DNA of 64,000 nt, from NCBI RefSeq assembly GCF_020510525.1, contig NZ_CP075188.1, forward strand, positions 2,170,001 through 2,234,000, in the 5' to 3' direction. The notes below the pieces were generated by a model, which saw nothing but the letters and a program-made list of their open reading frames with translations, made no database searches and was not told where the DNA came from. Positions within the stretch are counted from its first letter, which is position 1; each line of letters begins with the position of its first letter. Below are positions 29,824 through 37,800 of the stretch, piece by piece. Source of the stretch: Quatrionicoccus australiensis. GTDB lineage: Bacteria > Pseudomonadota > Gammaproteobacteria > Burkholderiales > Rhodocyclaceae. The translations under genes and the position numbers were made by a program.

Positions 29824-29830
29824 AAGAACA
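29818..29830 (+). other. Left attachment site (attL) of the island
   Basis: GGACTAAAGAACA at the left junction resembles GTACTTAAAAGTACA at the right junction (46626-46640), as an imperfect direct repeat. Riboswitch homology stops at GGAC. Confidence 0.6.
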
Positions 29831-29910
29831 CCTGAGAGCACACATGTCCATAAAGACTCCTCTGCTGCCCTTGCTACGGGGCGTATACACCAATTTTCTG
29901 CTGACTCTCC

Positions 29911-29938
29911 TTGACAATATAACTACGACTGCTATGTT
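29911..29938 (+). promoter_or_regulatory. Promoter of the gin operon
   Basis: A consensus TTGACA and TATGTT with a 16-base spacer, 33 bases before the ginA ATG. Inverted repeats overlap it (29918-29968). Confidence 0.7.
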
Positions 29939-29968
29939 GTAAGTAACAGATTAATTTTCGTAGTTATA
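29918..29968 (+). promoter_or_regulatory. 11-bp inverted repeat over the gin promoter (candidate operator)
   Basis: TATAACTACGA (29918-29928) and its exact complement TCGTAGTTATA (29958-29968) flank the -10 box; repeat centres are 40 bases (about four helical turns) apart. This suggests cooperative protein binding for autoregulation, or arm-type recombinase binding near the island end. Confidence 0.6.
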
Positions 29969-29971
29969 CAA

Positions 29972-31234
29972 ATGAGCACCTACAGACTGATTGTCGACGT
30001 TGACCCGCATGGTGAGCGATGGGCCATGCTACTGAATGAAGATGGAATGCCTGCGTTCTATCCAAATTTGTTCAACACATGCAAATTGAGAAACCGGAGG
30101 CTTTCCACCTCTACGCAGGAACAGTTCCTGACTGCCATCAAGATTCTTAATGAAACCTGTGATGCGCAGAAAATTAATCTGATCGATCGTATTAAACGGC
30201 AGCGCTTTTTAACGACAGGTGAAGTCGATGCTATTAGTGATGCATGCCGAACAAAACGACGAGGCGTCAAAAAAAATAACATTTTGTCGCTCAAAAATGG
30301 TTACACGAAACCCAAGTTAAAGGTTGCAGACAGCACCCATTACTTATATCTGAGCCGTATTGCGGATTATATTAAATGGTTGAGCGAAAAGCTTCTGGAC
30401 ACTCATGGACTGACCTTGGAAGCAAACAACCAGATCAACTCCCTTGTCAAGGCCATTCGCTCAAGAGCAATGCGATCCGCTACGAGAAATTTGGATGATG
30501 AAGCGCTAAAGGGTATTAGTAACGCACAAGAAGAAAAATTATTCGAGGTACTACGTCCAGGTTCACCAATGAATCCATTTCGAGATCCAGGTATTCAATT
30601 ACGTAACTACCTTTTGGTCAAACTACTTCGAGTCACGGGAACACGCCGTGGTGAGGTGCTAAACCTGAGGGTCTCCGATATTGACTGGGAGAAATCTCAA
30701 ATCAGCATCATCCGCCGTGCCGATACGCCACAAGATCCAAGATCACGGCAGCCTGTAGTAAAAACAAATCAGCGTATTTTGCCCGTAACACAAGAATTTC
30801 TTGACGAAATTCGGGCTTATATCGTTCAGGTCCGCAAGAGTATTCCCAACTCCCACGCTCACCCATATCTTCTGATTTCACACAAAAGCGGCCCAAATGA
30901 AGGTCTTCCCCTTTCATTGTCGAGCATACAGGAAATATTTTCGACGCTGCGACGAGCACATCCGGAACTCAACTTGACAGCCCATGACTTGCGACATCGC
31001 TGGAATGAAAAGTACAGCGATGCCATGCATGCGCAAAACAAAATCAGCCACATCGAAGCAGAGGAACTTAGAAACTATCTGGAAGGCTGGAGCCCAGAAT
31101 CCCAGATGGGAAAACGCTATAACCGGAAATGGATACGCGAAAAAGCTCATGAAGCGATGATTAAAACTCAAGAGGAAAAAGAATTAAGTTTACAAGCAAT
31201 CCGTACAATCAACCCGAGCCCCGATCATGGATGA
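29972..31234 (+). CDS. ginA: Tyrosine recombinase GinA-like, first gene of gin operon
   Basis: A 420-residue tyrosine recombinase. Catalytic residues can be placed: Arg225 in TGTRRGEVL, His338-x-x-Arg341 in AHDLRHRW and Tyr383 in KRYNRKW. The N-terminal half is the variable core-binding part. In GInt islands GinA acts with GinB, GinC and GinD for site-specific integration and excision, and all four are reported as required. It is the first gene inside the left end, behind a consensus promoter with an inverted repeat, and overlaps ginB by 8 bases. It is also directly downstream of the riboswitch promoter, with no strong terminator between. Base composition is AT-rich compared with gcvP. Confidence 0.82.
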   Translation: MSTYRLIVDVDPHGERWAMLLNEDGMPAFYPNLFNTCKLRNRRLSTSTQEQFLTAIKILNETCDAQKINLIDRIKRQRFLTTGEVDAISDACRTKRRGVKKNNILSLKNGYTKPKLKVADSTHYLYLSRIADYIKWLSEKLLDTHGLTLEANNQINSLVKAIRSRAMRSATRNLDDEALKGISNAQEEKLFEVLRPGSPMNPFRDPGIQLRNYLLVKLLRVTGTRRGEVLNLRVSDIDWEKSQISIIRRADTPQDPRSRQPVVKTNQRILPVTQEFLDEIRAYIVQVRKSIPNSHAHPYLLISHKSGPNEGLPLSLSSIQEIFSTLRRAHPELNLTAHDLRHRWNEKYSDAMHAQNKISHIEAEELRNYLEGWSPESQMGKRYNRKWIREKAHEAMIKTQEEKELSLQAIRTINPSPDHG

Positions 31235-32966
31235 TTCAATATTGCTTAGATCGGATGCACCTCCCTCCTCCGCAGGAAGTAGGACTCCTTCCCAAAGCGC
31301 TGAATGGCGAGAGGCAAAATCTGGAAAAACCTTCGACCTTCATTCAAACAAATGGCCACTGACCAGCAAATCCAATCTGAACGTTGAACCGATACGTACG
31401 CTAATCGGCTCAAGTGTACTAGTAGATGGAGCTATCAGGACACTTGCTCACCGAGTTGAAACGCAAGCTGCTGCGTATTGCGAAAGCCTTACAAAAGTCC
31501 TGATCAGATTTCTCGAACACTCCCAACAGCATCTCAATGGCGACGTGATTCCTGAAATCGCTGTAATAAATTTCAAAGAACATTGCTTTAAACGCGACGG
31601 TCACGATGGCAATGGGATGGAAAAACTCCGTCCATTTATCAAGCTATGGCACTCCCTCGGCTATTCTGGCTTATCGGACAATCTGATATATCGCCTAAAT
31701 AGCTGGCGACTAAAGGGATATGAGCAACATGTCCGCGTAAATAAACGCGATATCGATGCGGGGCCATTGATGCCGGACGAGCAAGCAACTCTTGCTATCG
31801 GAGCATTAAATGCATTTGAATCTGGCTCAATATCCTTGACCGACTATTCTATTTATCGACTATTTGATCTATCAGGACGTCGCCCGGAACAATTTATTCA
31901 ACTAAAACTCAAGGATCTGGACGACAGTCGGATTGAGGACTCTTTCGAAAAGCACCCCACAAGGCAATTAAATTTGCTTCATATACCACGAATTAAAGGT
32001 GGCCGCCGCTGGCGGGAACATTTTCGAGCGATTCCTCTTCCAAATGACACTTGGAATCTATTAGTTATACTTCGCACCGAGATACTGAGACGATTTGACC
32101 AACATCTACAAGAAGCAGGAATTATCCTTCAAAGCGTCGACCTAGAATCAATTTACTCACAACTACCATTATTTCCGGGATGGAATCGTATTACCAGATC
32201 ATTGGAAACTGCCCGTGAGCACATTGAAAATGGGCAGCATGGCAAAGCATTAGAAAAGCTTAGGGAAGACTCCGAGTCAGACGCTTGGGAAACGGACTAC
32301 CAGAACATATGGATATATCTGAAAAATACCATTGAGGCAGCAAAGGTCAGTAATCGATCTGGCAACAAACTCTCTGCTTTTCCAACGCGATTCCGATACA
32401 CACTCTGCTTTAACTTGGAACGTCAAGGCTGCCCACCCGAGGTCATCGCACACAACCTCGACCACGACTCGCTCTCCGCCCTTCCCAGTTATTCAAAAAA
32501 CGGTGCCGACAAGGCTGCTAGACTAAGCAAAGCCGTGGCTTTGAGTATGAAGCCCATTGCAGCCCTATTTCAAGGCACCATCGTCGATGGAGAATGGTGC
32601 GCCGTGGGTGGTGACGATCCAGCCAATTCCCGCCTGCTAATCCATGATGCACAGCCGGGCGCCACTTGTGCGACCAAGCGCTGCGGAATTAGCTCAATTC
32701 CACGTGCGTGCTACAACGGTTGCAAACATTTTCAACCTTGGGTTGATGGGCCCCATGAAGCATTCCTTGAAGAACTACTGGAGGAACGAGAATTCAATTT
32801 AACGAACCTCGACCCCATTGCTGCCCGATCCATAATCGAAGCTACCGATACATTGATCCTGGCTGTCGTCACTGTGATACACATGTGCGAGAAAATGCGT
32901 AAGGGATCTGCCTCGGAAACAACAAATTTGTTCGCGACTCCTCGTTCTAGAGGTAAAACAAAATGA
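31227..32966 (+). CDS. ginB: Tyrosine recombinase GinB-like
   Basis: A 579-residue recombinase-like protein. Candidate catalytic parts are the Arg in LSGRRPEQFIQ (about residue 217), FRYTLCFNLERQG with IAHNLDHDS, and a Tyr in ALPSYSKNG (about 432). A Cys-containing block near 485-510 (CATKRCG, CYNGCKHF) could bind zinc and is unusual for classical integrases. It is coupled to ginC by an ATGA overlap. Assignment as the second gin recombinase rests on order, size and neighbours. Confidence 0.8.
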   Translation: MDDSILLRSDAPPSSAGSRTPSQSAEWREAKSGKTFDLHSNKWPLTSKSNLNVEPIRTLIGSSVLVDGAIRTLAHRVETQAAAYCESLTKVLIRFLEHSQQHLNGDVIPEIAVINFKEHCFKRDGHDGNGMEKLRPFIKLWHSLGYSGLSDNLIYRLNSWRLKGYEQHVRVNKRDIDAGPLMPDEQATLAIGALNAFESGSISLTDYSIYRLFDLSGRRPEQFIQLKLKDLDDSRIEDSFEKHPTRQLNLLHIPRIKGGRRWREHFRAIPLPNDTWNLLVILRTEILRRFDQHLQEAGIILQSVDLESIYSQLPLFPGWNRITRSLETAREHIENGQHGKALEKLREDSESDAWETDYQNIWIYLKNTIEAAKVSNRSGNKLSAFPTRFRYTLCFNLERQGCPPEVIAHNLDHDSLSALPSYSKNGADKAARLSKAVALSMKPIAALFQGTIVDGEWCAVGGDDPANSRLLIHDAQPGATCATKRCGISSIPRACYNGCKHFQPWVDGPHEAFLEELLEEREFNLTNLDPIAARSIIEATDTLILAVVTVIHMCEKMRKGSASETTNLFATPRSRGKTK

Positions 32967-35185
32967 ATGGTCAACACGGACAAAATATCAAAAGCCACGT
33001 AAAGCTCATCGAGCAAAAACGCGCAGATCTAAACGTAAGCCAGTTCATCCGCGATGCAAAATCATTGGCTGCAATGACTCCGGACCAAGATTGGGAATCC
33101 AATCATTGGCAGAGAATCGGCACATTTACAACCCAAGGGGCAATAAAAAACGGAAAGCTGGGCACACTCTCCAACTCCCCTCTGCACCCAAATTTCATCG
33201 ATTTTGCAAAGGCTTATATTCGGCATCGAGAAAGTGATAGCCCAAGCCGTCATAATCGAAAAATTGATCTGCGGGCGCTCAGGCTTGTGGAGAAATCGCT
33301 CACCCAAGCGGGCATTGATCCACACCCTCGTAATATTTCACTGCATATCCTGAATCAGGCAGCAGAGATGTGTTCGCAGATTTCACAATCAAAAGGTTCG
33401 CAATACAACACGGGGCGTGCGCTCCAACAACTTGCCTCGCTGTTGTACCAGAAATGTCTGACCGACTACTCTGTCGCATCATTCTCAAACCCAATTGCCG
33501 TTCCCCGACAACTGCACCTGAAGCTGGGCGACGAGGCCAACGAACACCGCAAGCGCTCATTGCCGGATGAAGATGCCATATCGGCGATCGCATCCATTTT
33601 TGCCAAAGGTTTTGATCTCACAACCCCAAAAACGCACACAGATGTCTATGTAACGAGCTGTATCGTCCTCCTTCTAGCAGGATCGAAGCGCGGAGGAGAA
33701 ATCCATGAACTGGAAATTGATGCCGAGATTGAAGAACCGGACACAGAAGGAAATTTACAGTATGGATGGCGCTTTAGGTCATTCAAATCCAAGCAGAACG
33801 CCAGTCGGATTGCTTGGTGCATTAAAGCCATGGAACCTCATGCTCGCAAAGCATTCCATCGCCTACAAGAGATAACCAGGGAAGGAAGAGAATTTGCAAA
33901 ATACGCAGAGGATCAACTAGCTCTTCGAGCAGCAAACCCGAATGCCCCTTTGCGATTTTATCGCCATGCCAATTGCCCAAATGTTCCCGACGACAAGCCC
34001 TTGTCCCCGCTGGAAGTCGCTAACGCACTGGGTTCACAATGCACCACAGAAAAAAATGCGAAGGCAATTTTAAAACAAAAGGGACTTAGTACCGGCCATG
34101 GCGATCACACGCTGAATAGCCTCTGGCTCTGGGCATTGAGTCGCTTACCGACGGGTTTTCCCTATGTAAAGGGCGCTAATAACAAGCGCCTGAAATACAG
34201 CCGAATGTTGTTTTGCATGCATCCATTTCAGATGAAACGAGATGCGACAATCAACCCTCTCTCCGTCTGGTCGCCCAGCCTTGGCTCCTTGCGCGACAGG
34301 CTAACGGGAAGCGAAACCCTTCCATCGATTTTTGAATACCATGGCGCCAACGCAGAGGATGGCACACCACTTCGTCTGAAATCACACCAGATACGCCACT
34401 TACTCGACAAACTAGCTCACGAAGGCACGGGGGATACCTTTCTTGAATCCTCATTTATCAATCAAATGGCCGGCCGTGCCAAATCCTGGCAAGGCAGAAC
34501 CTATGATCACTCAAAGCCAGAAGACAAAGCAGAATTAGTCCGCAACGCTCTTGAACAAGCAGGAATCGAAACGGCAGTAATATCCCTGCCAAGGGGCAAT
34601 GCGGAACCTGTAGCTGCCCAACACTGGTCAGTCCGCTTAAAACCCCGTAGCGTCGCCGATCTAGACATAAGCTACCGTAGCGCAGTTATCAGCACGCTTT
34701 ACGGTAGCTGTGAGCATGACTGGCTATTGCAGCCCTGCCAGAACCAACGAGACTGCCTGAATTGCCAGGAGCATTTCTGCATCAAAGGCGCCGGCAAGGA
34801 TGACCAAGAACGCTTCCAGCGACTGGAGCAATTACTTCTCAAAGTCATTCACCAGCAAAGTCTGGCTCAAACTTCAGTGACCAAAGGCGAATACGGTGCA
34901 AAACACTGGTTCGATTTTCAAACTGAGTACAGGCAACGCATTGAAGAACTCATTCGCTTATTGAAAGACCCGCAGGTCGCAAACGGTGCGGAAATTCGAC
35001 TTGAGCGACCGAAGGCAAACACCCATTTGCATCGTGTTCTACAGCAAAAAGCTGTTCATGCCATCGACTACACGCTGGAAGAGCAGCCAGCGATCGATAG
35101 TCTATTGGCAGCCTTTAGAGAAAATCGGGCACTTGAACTCAAAAATACTACGCTGCCACTACAAGGAGAGATTCATGGCACGTAA
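32963..35185 (+). CDS. ginC: Tyrosine recombinase GinC-like
   Basis: A 740-residue protein, the largest of the trio. Catalytic-type motifs are the Arg in AGSKRGGEI (about residue 237), SHQIRHLLDKLAHEG (about 474-488) and the Tyr in WQGRTYDHS (about 515). Near 590-605 is a Cys cluster (CEHDWLLQPC, CLNCQEHFC) that looks like a zinc site. The last 150 residues are helical. It starts at the ATGA junction with ginB, and its end overlaps ginD by 11 bases. Confidence 0.8.
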   Translation: MNGQHGQNIKSHVKLIEQKRADLNVSQFIRDAKSLAAMTPDQDWESNHWQRIGTFTTQGAIKNGKLGTLSNSPLHPNFIDFAKAYIRHRESDSPSRHNRKIDLRALRLVEKSLTQAGIDPHPRNISLHILNQAAEMCSQISQSKGSQYNTGRALQQLASLLYQKCLTDYSVASFSNPIAVPRQLHLKLGDEANEHRKRSLPDEDAISAIASIFAKGFDLTTPKTHTDVYVTSCIVLLLAGSKRGGEIHELEIDAEIEEPDTEGNLQYGWRFRSFKSKQNASRIAWCIKAMEPHARKAFHRLQEITREGREFAKYAEDQLALRAANPNAPLRFYRHANCPNVPDDKPLSPLEVANALGSQCTTEKNAKAILKQKGLSTGHGDHTLNSLWLWALSRLPTGFPYVKGANNKRLKYSRMLFCMHPFQMKRDATINPLSVWSPSLGSLRDRLTGSETLPSIFEYHGANAEDGTPLRLKSHQIRHLLDKLAHEGTGDTFLESSFINQMAGRAKSWQGRTYDHSKPEDKAELVRNALEQAGIETAVISLPRGNAEPVAAQHWSVRLKPRSVADLDISYRSAVISTLYGSCEHDWLLQPCQNQRDCLNCQEHFCIKGAGKDDQERFQRLEQLLLKVIHQQSLAQTSVTKGEYGAKHWFDFQTEYRQRIEELIRLLKDPQVANGAEIRLERPKANTHLHRVLQQKAVHAIDYTLEEQPAIDSLLAAFRENRALELKNTTLPLQGEIHGT

Positions 35186-35621
35186 CCGCGTATTCACTGA
35201 TTACGATATCGAAGCGATTATTACCCTCATTCGAGACTGGCCGAAGGAAACAATCGCCTGGCGAGAAGTATGCGACAAGGCCAACTCCATACTTGGCTAT
35301 ACCCCCTCGCGCCAAGGACTCAGCCAACACGAAAAAATCCTGATCGCATTTCAGGCCAGAAAACGTAATCTTCATGTACAACCGCAAAAATCGGCTCCGA
35401 CCCCGTCCAGCCTCGCCATTGCGGCTCAACGAATCTCAAGACTTCAATCCGAAAATAGCGAGCTGGAACTACAAATTAAAAAACTCCGGCACCGTTTCAG
35501 GATTTGGCAATACAACGCTCATGCTCGAAACATGACAGAAGCTGATCTCGATAGACTATTACCGATTATCGACAAAGAAGTAGCAGCATCAGAAAAAGAC
35601 GAATATGGGAGAGTGAAATAG
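35175..35621 (+). CDS. ginD: Small gin-operon accessory protein (GinD-like)
   Basis: A 148-residue protein. Residues 1-50 look like a helical DNA-binding segment (FTDYDIEAIITLIRDWPKET). Residues 80-110 form a clear coiled coil (RISRLQSENSELELQIKKL). In GInts the fourth gin gene encodes a small helix-loop-helix protein needed for recombination. The start is the ATG at 35175, preceded by AAGGAGAG. The longer open frame upstream runs inside ginC in another frame. It ends the gin operon; the cargo genes beyond lie on the opposite strand. Confidence 0.78.
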   Translation: MARNRVFTDYDIEAIITLIRDWPKETIAWREVCDKANSILGYTPSRQGLSQHEKILIAFQARKRNLHVQPQKSAPTPSSLAIAAQRISRLQSENSELELQIKKLRHRFRIWQYNAHARNMTEADLDRLLPIIDKEVAASEKDEYGRVK

Positions 35622-36072
35622 GGGGTGCCCACACTACAGGTAGTACCCCTTACTTTACCCTCCTAGCCAGCGGCTCAATACAGGATGGAGGACGTCACCT
35701 GTTCAAACTCCGTTCTATCGCAAACGATCACAGTCCCGGTAGCAATTGCCTTTTCCGCTCGTCCGGCTGAAGCAACTGTCTACTTCAATCTTGCATGCGT
35801 TGTAGGCGCGTTGTTTCGCATTGAAATCAGAGTACTCGGCGGCGGACTGGGCTGAAGATTGCTCGCGGGAAGACCAGCGCAGATTCGAAGCCGAGGCGGC
35901 ACAGCGGGTAGCGGGCGGCGAGCAGCAGGGTGTAGTGCATCAGAACCCCAAAGGCGGCGGGATGCCTGCCAGGCATCCCGCCGCAGTCCGGGGCTGCGCC
36001 AGAAGGCCGTCGGCGGGGTTTTGCTCAAGTGGCCGGCGGCCAGGGTGCGGAGCAAGGTGGATTCCATGTTTT
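35622..36072. other. Gap between gin operon and cargo
   Basis: About 450 bases between convergent transcription units. The first 200 bases are unremarkable. From about 35840 the sequence turns GC-rich and holds a 14-base-pair inverted repeat (35955-35983). Open frames here look like composition artefacts. No convincing gene is seen. Confidence 0.5.
35955..35983. repeat. GC-rich 14-bp perfect inverted repeat
   Basis: CGGCGGGATGCCTG and CAGGCATCCCGCCG with one base between them. The adjoining stretch GCAGTCCGGGGCTGCGCCAG has a close copy near 37200 (GCAGCTCGGGGCTGCACCAA), so it may be a dispersed REP-like element. It could also end convergent transcripts. Confidence 0.5.
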
Positions 36073-36492
36073 TCAATAGCTCGATGGAAAGCCCTTGGCC
36101 TCCAGCATGGCGCGGATACGTTGGTACTCTTCTCGATCCTCGCGCCGCAAGCGTTCGTTTTCTATCGGGTCGTCAGAAACACGAGGGCCAAAGGGGGAGA
36201 TAACTTCGAGGCGCTCCGACGAACCGTCTTCGTAGATCCGGATGTGCTGATCACCGGCAATGCGGTGGCGCATGTAGAAGTCGAGGTATTCGCCCCGCTC
36301 ATCCTGGCCGAACAGATAGGTAACAACATCCCCATAGCCGTAATCGCCATCGTCGTCATCGCCAATTCGACCACGGCGGCGGTGCAGCACGTCGTCATCG
36401 GGCAACTGGTGGCCGAAGCGGCTAAGCATGTTGGCGAAGGTGGTTTGCAGAAGGGCGAGTGGCTTCTCTGATTCCGGCGTGTCGTTTTGCAT
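36073..36492 (-). CDS. Hypothetical protein, acidic/polar, island cargo
   Basis: A 139-residue soluble protein with no recognised domain. An acidic stretch (GDDDDGDYGYGD) is in the middle and a charged helical C-terminus follows (ENERLRREDREEYQRIRAML). I use the ATG at 36492, which has AGGAA ten bases upstream; 35 further codons are open upstream without an obvious ribosome site. It is the first cargo gene on the minus strand, facing the gin operon. Confidence 0.55.
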   Translation of the reverse strand: MQNDTPESEKPLALLQTTFANMLSRFGHQLPDDDVLHRRRGRIGDDDDGDYGYGDVVTYLFGQDERGEYLDFYMRHRIAGDQHIRIYEDGSSERLEVISPFGPRVSDDPIENERLRREDREEYQRIRAMLEAKGFPSSY

Positions 36493-36619
36493 CGCTCTAT
36501 CGGTTCCTTGTGGCACTAACCTTCTTGTCAGCATTGTCGGCACGAAACTTCTGAACGCCTGTAGCCACGGGTCTCTTCGGCGTGTGTTCTGTGACATTGC
36601 TTATGCAAATGTTAGTAAA

Positions 36620-37054
36620 TCAGGCGACTGAAAACCAACTTGCAATGTGCTGCCAAAACATACTGCCGAGAACCGACGTCATGAGCCCGACAAGAAATCC
36701 TAAAAATAGATCGAACATCCACTTTCTTCTATTATTTTCCGCTAGACCAACAAGCCTTAGCCTGTCAGTCAGTGCAAATATTTCCGCTCTTGTCCTGTTT
36801 TTTTCTAGGCTAAGTCTCTCAATTTCTAGCTCGATGGAATCTATCTCTAGACGCCGCGCCGCAAGCTCTATTTTTGTCTCTTCAATTAATGAAGACGTAT
36901 CTCTCACTGGATGAGAATCGAATTTTTCTTGGTAACGCCTCCGCACCCATTTTAAGTAGCGGTTTGGATTTCTGTACACATCAACTGAGTGCAAAACTCC
37001 CGCAATTGGTATGGCAATTATTCCCATCCAAAACATTATATCTATTATTTTCAT
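36620..37054 (-). CDS. Hypothetical membrane protein with central coiled coil, island cargo
   Basis: A 144-residue protein: transmembrane segment at about 4-24, basic/charged linker, coiled coil at about 55-100 (IELAARRLEIDSIELEIERL) and a second transmembrane segment near 113-135 (FLGFLVGLMTSVLGSMFW). The layout suggests both ends in the membrane and the coiled coil on one side. I do not recognise the family. It is separated by short gaps from its neighbours on the same strand. Confidence 0.6.
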   Translation of the reverse strand: MKIIDIMFWMGIIAIPIAGVLHSVDVYRNPNRYLKWVRRRYQEKFDSHPVRDTSSLIEETKIELAARRLEIDSIELEIERLSLEKNRTRAEIFALTDRLRLVGLAENNRRKWMFDLFLGFLVGLMTSVLGSMFWQHIASWFSVA

Positions 37055-37281
37055 CGAACCACCTTAAATTCGACAGATTCAAGTTTTAAGAACAGAAGAG
37101 CGGAGCCGACTTACTGGTGCGGTATCGCTCTTAACCAATGTTAGTCCGCATAGCAATAGGGGCTCGATCCCGTTCTTTCCACCGATGAGCTCCTGTAGCG
37201 CAGCTCGGGGCTGCACCAAAAAGCGGAGGGCTATCAAATACCTCAACAATATGAACAGAGGCATGTGTAGCCGCGCGATGC

Positions 37282-37800
37282 TCAATTTGATCGTATTATG
37301 TAGCCTCTCAAATGATAAATAGCAAACCTCTTTCTGCTCTCAAAGCTACCCGCATGCTTTTCAGCTGACGCCCGTGCATTACCAGTAAAGGAGTAGTAAT
37401 TTCCATTATTAATGTAGCTAACCAGTGCATACTGGTTAACTAGCCCACTAGGGTCATTATCAGTACATAAGCGGCGCAGACCGTAGCTATCATAAAATCC
37501 ATCACAACTGCCAGTATCACAGTATTTGTATAAACCGTAATCCTTGCCAACATAACCACAATTAATGGCACCATAATTACTTCCAGCCGATTCACGCCTC
37601 CTTGCTTCCCTTTCGGCTTTATAAGCTTCATCAATGCGATGAACCTCTGCATGGCCTTTTTGCACCGAGCGACCTATCTCATCCATACCTTCGACTTCAA
37701 CCTGAAGCCCCCCTGCCATTGCGCCTCCCGCGAAAACACCGGCCAGCAATAGTAAGGTTAAAAAAAACAAGCGTACGTACGAACACATTAAATTATTCAT
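37282..37800 (-). CDS. Hypothetical secreted protein, Tyr/Gly/Cys-rich, island cargo
   Basis: A 172-residue protein with a signal peptide (hydrophobic core LFFLTLLLLAGVFAGGAMA). The mature part has four cysteines in a Tyr/Gly-rich stretch (NCGYVGKDYGLYKYC, GSCDGFYDSY), possibly two disulfides. An internal ATG at 37788 is also possible. It overlaps the 3' end of the preceding DUF1566 gene by 8 bases, so the two are coupled and probably act together at the cell surface or in the periplasm. Confidence 0.6.
   Translation of the reverse strand: MNNLMCSYVRLFFLTLLLLAGVFAGGAMAGGLQVEVEGMDEIGRSVQKGHAEVHRIDEAYKAEREARRRESAGSNYGAINCGYVGKDYGLYKYCDTGSCDGFYDSYGLRRLCTDNDPSGLVNQYALVSYINNGNYYSFTGNARASAEKHAGSFESRKRFAIYHLRGYIIRSN

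Noticed and set aside
26408..29835. Two long plus-strand open frames opposite trpS, the M50 gene, yciO and the PHP gene
   Set aside because: They span several real genes and intergenic gaps without any domain, and the second runs through the riboswitch.
35780..36471. Open frames in both directions around the GC-rich patch after ginD
   Set aside because: The predicted peptides are Pro/Arg/Ala-rich, contain the translated palindrome and lack ribosome sites.
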